Origin: Mactromeris polynyma
Taxonomy: Eukaryota > Mollusca > Bivalvia > Venerida > Mactridae
Direction: 5' to 3'
Length of the DNA: 64,000 nt
Assembly: GCA_032209605.1 (NCBI GenBank)
Contig: JASFXZ010000028.1
Span: 3,854,941 to 3,918,940 of the forward strand
Position numbers and translations under genes: made by a program. The notes beneath the pieces were generated by a model that ran no database searches, was not told the DNA's origin, and saw only the letters and a program-made list of their open reading frames with translations. Shown one piece after another: positions 62,169-64,000 of the stretch (position 1 is its first letter; every line of letters begins with the position of its first letter).

Positions 62169-62900
62169 AGGATAACATATGGTACTATATGCTTCATGAT
62201 AACATATGGTACTATATGCTTCATGATAACATATGGTACTGCATGCTTCATGATAACATATGGTACTATATGCTTCATGATAACATATGGTACTATATGC
62301 TTCATGATAACATATGGTACTATATGCTTCATGATAACATATGGTACTATATGCTTCATGATAACATATGGTACTATATGCTTCATGATAACATATGGTA
62401 CTGTATGCTTCATGATAACATATGGTACTGTATACTTCATGATAACATATGGTACTTTATGCTTCATGATAACATATGGTACTTTATGCTTCATGATAAC
62501 ATATGGTACTGTATGCTTCATGATAACATATGGTACTGTATGCTTCATGATAACATATGGTACTGTATGCTTCATGATAACATATGGTACTGTATGCTTC
62601 ATGATAACATATGGTACTGTATGCTTCATGATAACATAAGGTACTGTATGCTTCATGATAACATATGGTACTGTATGCTTCATGATAACATATGGTACTG
62701 TATGCTTCATGATAACATATGGTTCTGTATGCTTCATGATAACATATGGTACTATATGCTTCATGATAACATATGGTACTGTATGCTTCATGATAACATA
62801 TGGTACTGTATGCTTCATGATAACATATGGTACTGTATGCTTCATGATAACATATGGTACTGTATGCTTCATGATAACATATGGTACTATATGCTTCATT
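62169..62900. repeat. Minisatellite array, 27-bp unit, 27 copies
   Basis: The unit runs GATAACATATGGTACTATAT, then GCTTCAT. TACTATATG units lie on the left and TACTGTATG units on the right, with TACTTTATG and TTCTGTATG singles. The unit differs from the 27-bp array at 42291. Open frames on both strands are by-products of the unit length. Confidence 0.95.
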
Positions 62901-64000
62901 CATTGTAGAAATAGCACTAATCATTTAAATCATCCATCATTTCTCAGGTGTAGTACTTTCACACTGGTAATAATCTGTTGTTGATGTAGAAATGTAATGA
63001 TATGTTTAGACTTGATATCAATGTGATGGTATATACTGGGGTACAAGAAAACAGGGGGGGGGGGGGGGTACGCTGCAGCATTATGATGCACACCTGTCAC
63101 CCAAAGCTGCAGCATCACCAGTACACACATACAACATGAGGTATGGTTTATCATGTTTCATTGTTATCTACCATACTACCCATTCTATCCCATTATCCTA
63201 ATTAAGATGACAATAAGTTATTACACTCATTTATCAAAACCATTTATCAGGTTATGGTCATCAGCAATGTTGATGTTAGCATTGTTATCAATGCATCAGG
63301 AGTATCCTAATGTTCAGTTGAGATTTTGTCTAGAACATTTCTAAACCTTGTTTATGCAGTTATGCCAGTGTGCTAGGTCACAACAGAAACCAGGTCAGCA
63401 TTTTACTGCTGAATATAGGCTGTTTTCCCTTACTAAAATGTGTTCATTTCCCCCAAATAATCATCATTTTCTCCCATTCTTTGTTAATTTTTCCAAGGGA
63501 AATAACTGCTGCAGGCTGGTACGAATCTAGAGGAAGAAAATGTAACTCTAAATGCAACATTCAAGAAACAACATTCAAATGAAAGTGTTTAATTCTTCAG
63601 AGAATACTGTAACCATATTAAAATACAACTCACAAAAACATCATCACTGGAAGCAGAGAGTTTTACAATATTCTTGTGATTCATGTAATACCCCAGACAC
63701 AGTAACCTGGATTCTTAATATGCAGATGTCCAGTCTCTAGAGATATTAGAAAACAATTATTTAACACTGCATGTTAAACAAAATCGACAAACAACAGACA
63801 AACAGTAGACAGAAACATCAGGGAACCTGTGAAACTTGTCTATGCAAATTCCCTCAAAATCTTCCCCATTTTTGTGCGATATTTGTGCAAAATACAAGTT
63901 TTCCAAGATGAAAATCAAAACCCACAAGAATCTTCTCTGTAACTCTGCAACTAATATATTCTCTATGATGAATGACGTTCTCCGGCTTTATGATCTATCT
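62901..64000. other. Non-coding right edge with a G homopolymer
   Basis: It contains a run of 15 G at 63054-63068. Short overlapping plus-strand open frames at 63150-63740 have no recognisable content. Confidence 0.5.

Noticed and set aside
62018..62924. Open frames of 146-296 codons over the 27-bp array
   Set aside because: Same reason as the other arrays: a stop-free unit of 27 bases.

Overview
The window looks like non-coding DNA of an animal, most likely a bivalve mollusc. It is AT-rich, CpG-poor outside a few islands, and has no operons or bacterial-style gene packing. It holds one well-supported host exon, one full-length non-LTR retrotransposon, several short dispersed or foldback elements, and at least 24 unrelated tandem minisatellite arrays. 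By hand count these arrays cover about 22 kb, roughly a third of the window. The bivalve assignment rests on degenerate copies of dispersed sequences that I remember as common in bivalve genomes: a CTCTAGAGTGTTA motif near the left edge, a TTTCATCCAAATC...GGAGTTATGC module near 59.7-60.2 kb, and a GCTCACCTGAG hairpin near 50.4 kb. That is recollection, not a database result.

Layout: 0.2-0.9 kb, degenerate dispersed repeats around a minus-strand exon of a TTC28-like tetratricopeptide protein (421-568). 2.1-8.0 kb, three large arrays (30, 46 and 53 bp units). 8.04-8.46 kb, a CpG-rich CGTACG foldback block. 10.2 kb and 20.8 kb, two inverted copies of a short element with CAGSSCT-type ends, each flanked by a 5-bp direct repeat. 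10.7-28.7 kb, arrays with units of 46, 42, 39, 48, 38, 32, 75, 33, 15, 28 and 31 bp. 29.7-35.2 kb, a LINE with intact ORF1 and ORF2 separated by a single in-frame UAG. 35.6-38.8 kb, two different 58-bp arrays with a dispersed repeat between them whose second copy lies at 61.1 kb. 42.3-46.1 kb, 27- and 67-bp arrays. 47.2 kb, a CpG-rich inverted-repeat element. 50.1-59.2 kb, 37-, 38-, 49-, 22- and 63-bp arrays. 62.2-62.9 kb, a 27-bp array.

Apart from the LINE, no intact gene is visible. The simplest reading is that everything right of position 568 is 5' intron or upstream DNA of the minus-strand TTC28-like gene, or intergenic DNA, expanded by tandem repeats and transposons. The LINE lies antisense to that gene. 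Long open frames over the arrays are by-products of repeat units without stop codons and are not annotated as genes. A few short open segments look protein-like but I could not identify them; they are listed at low confidence.
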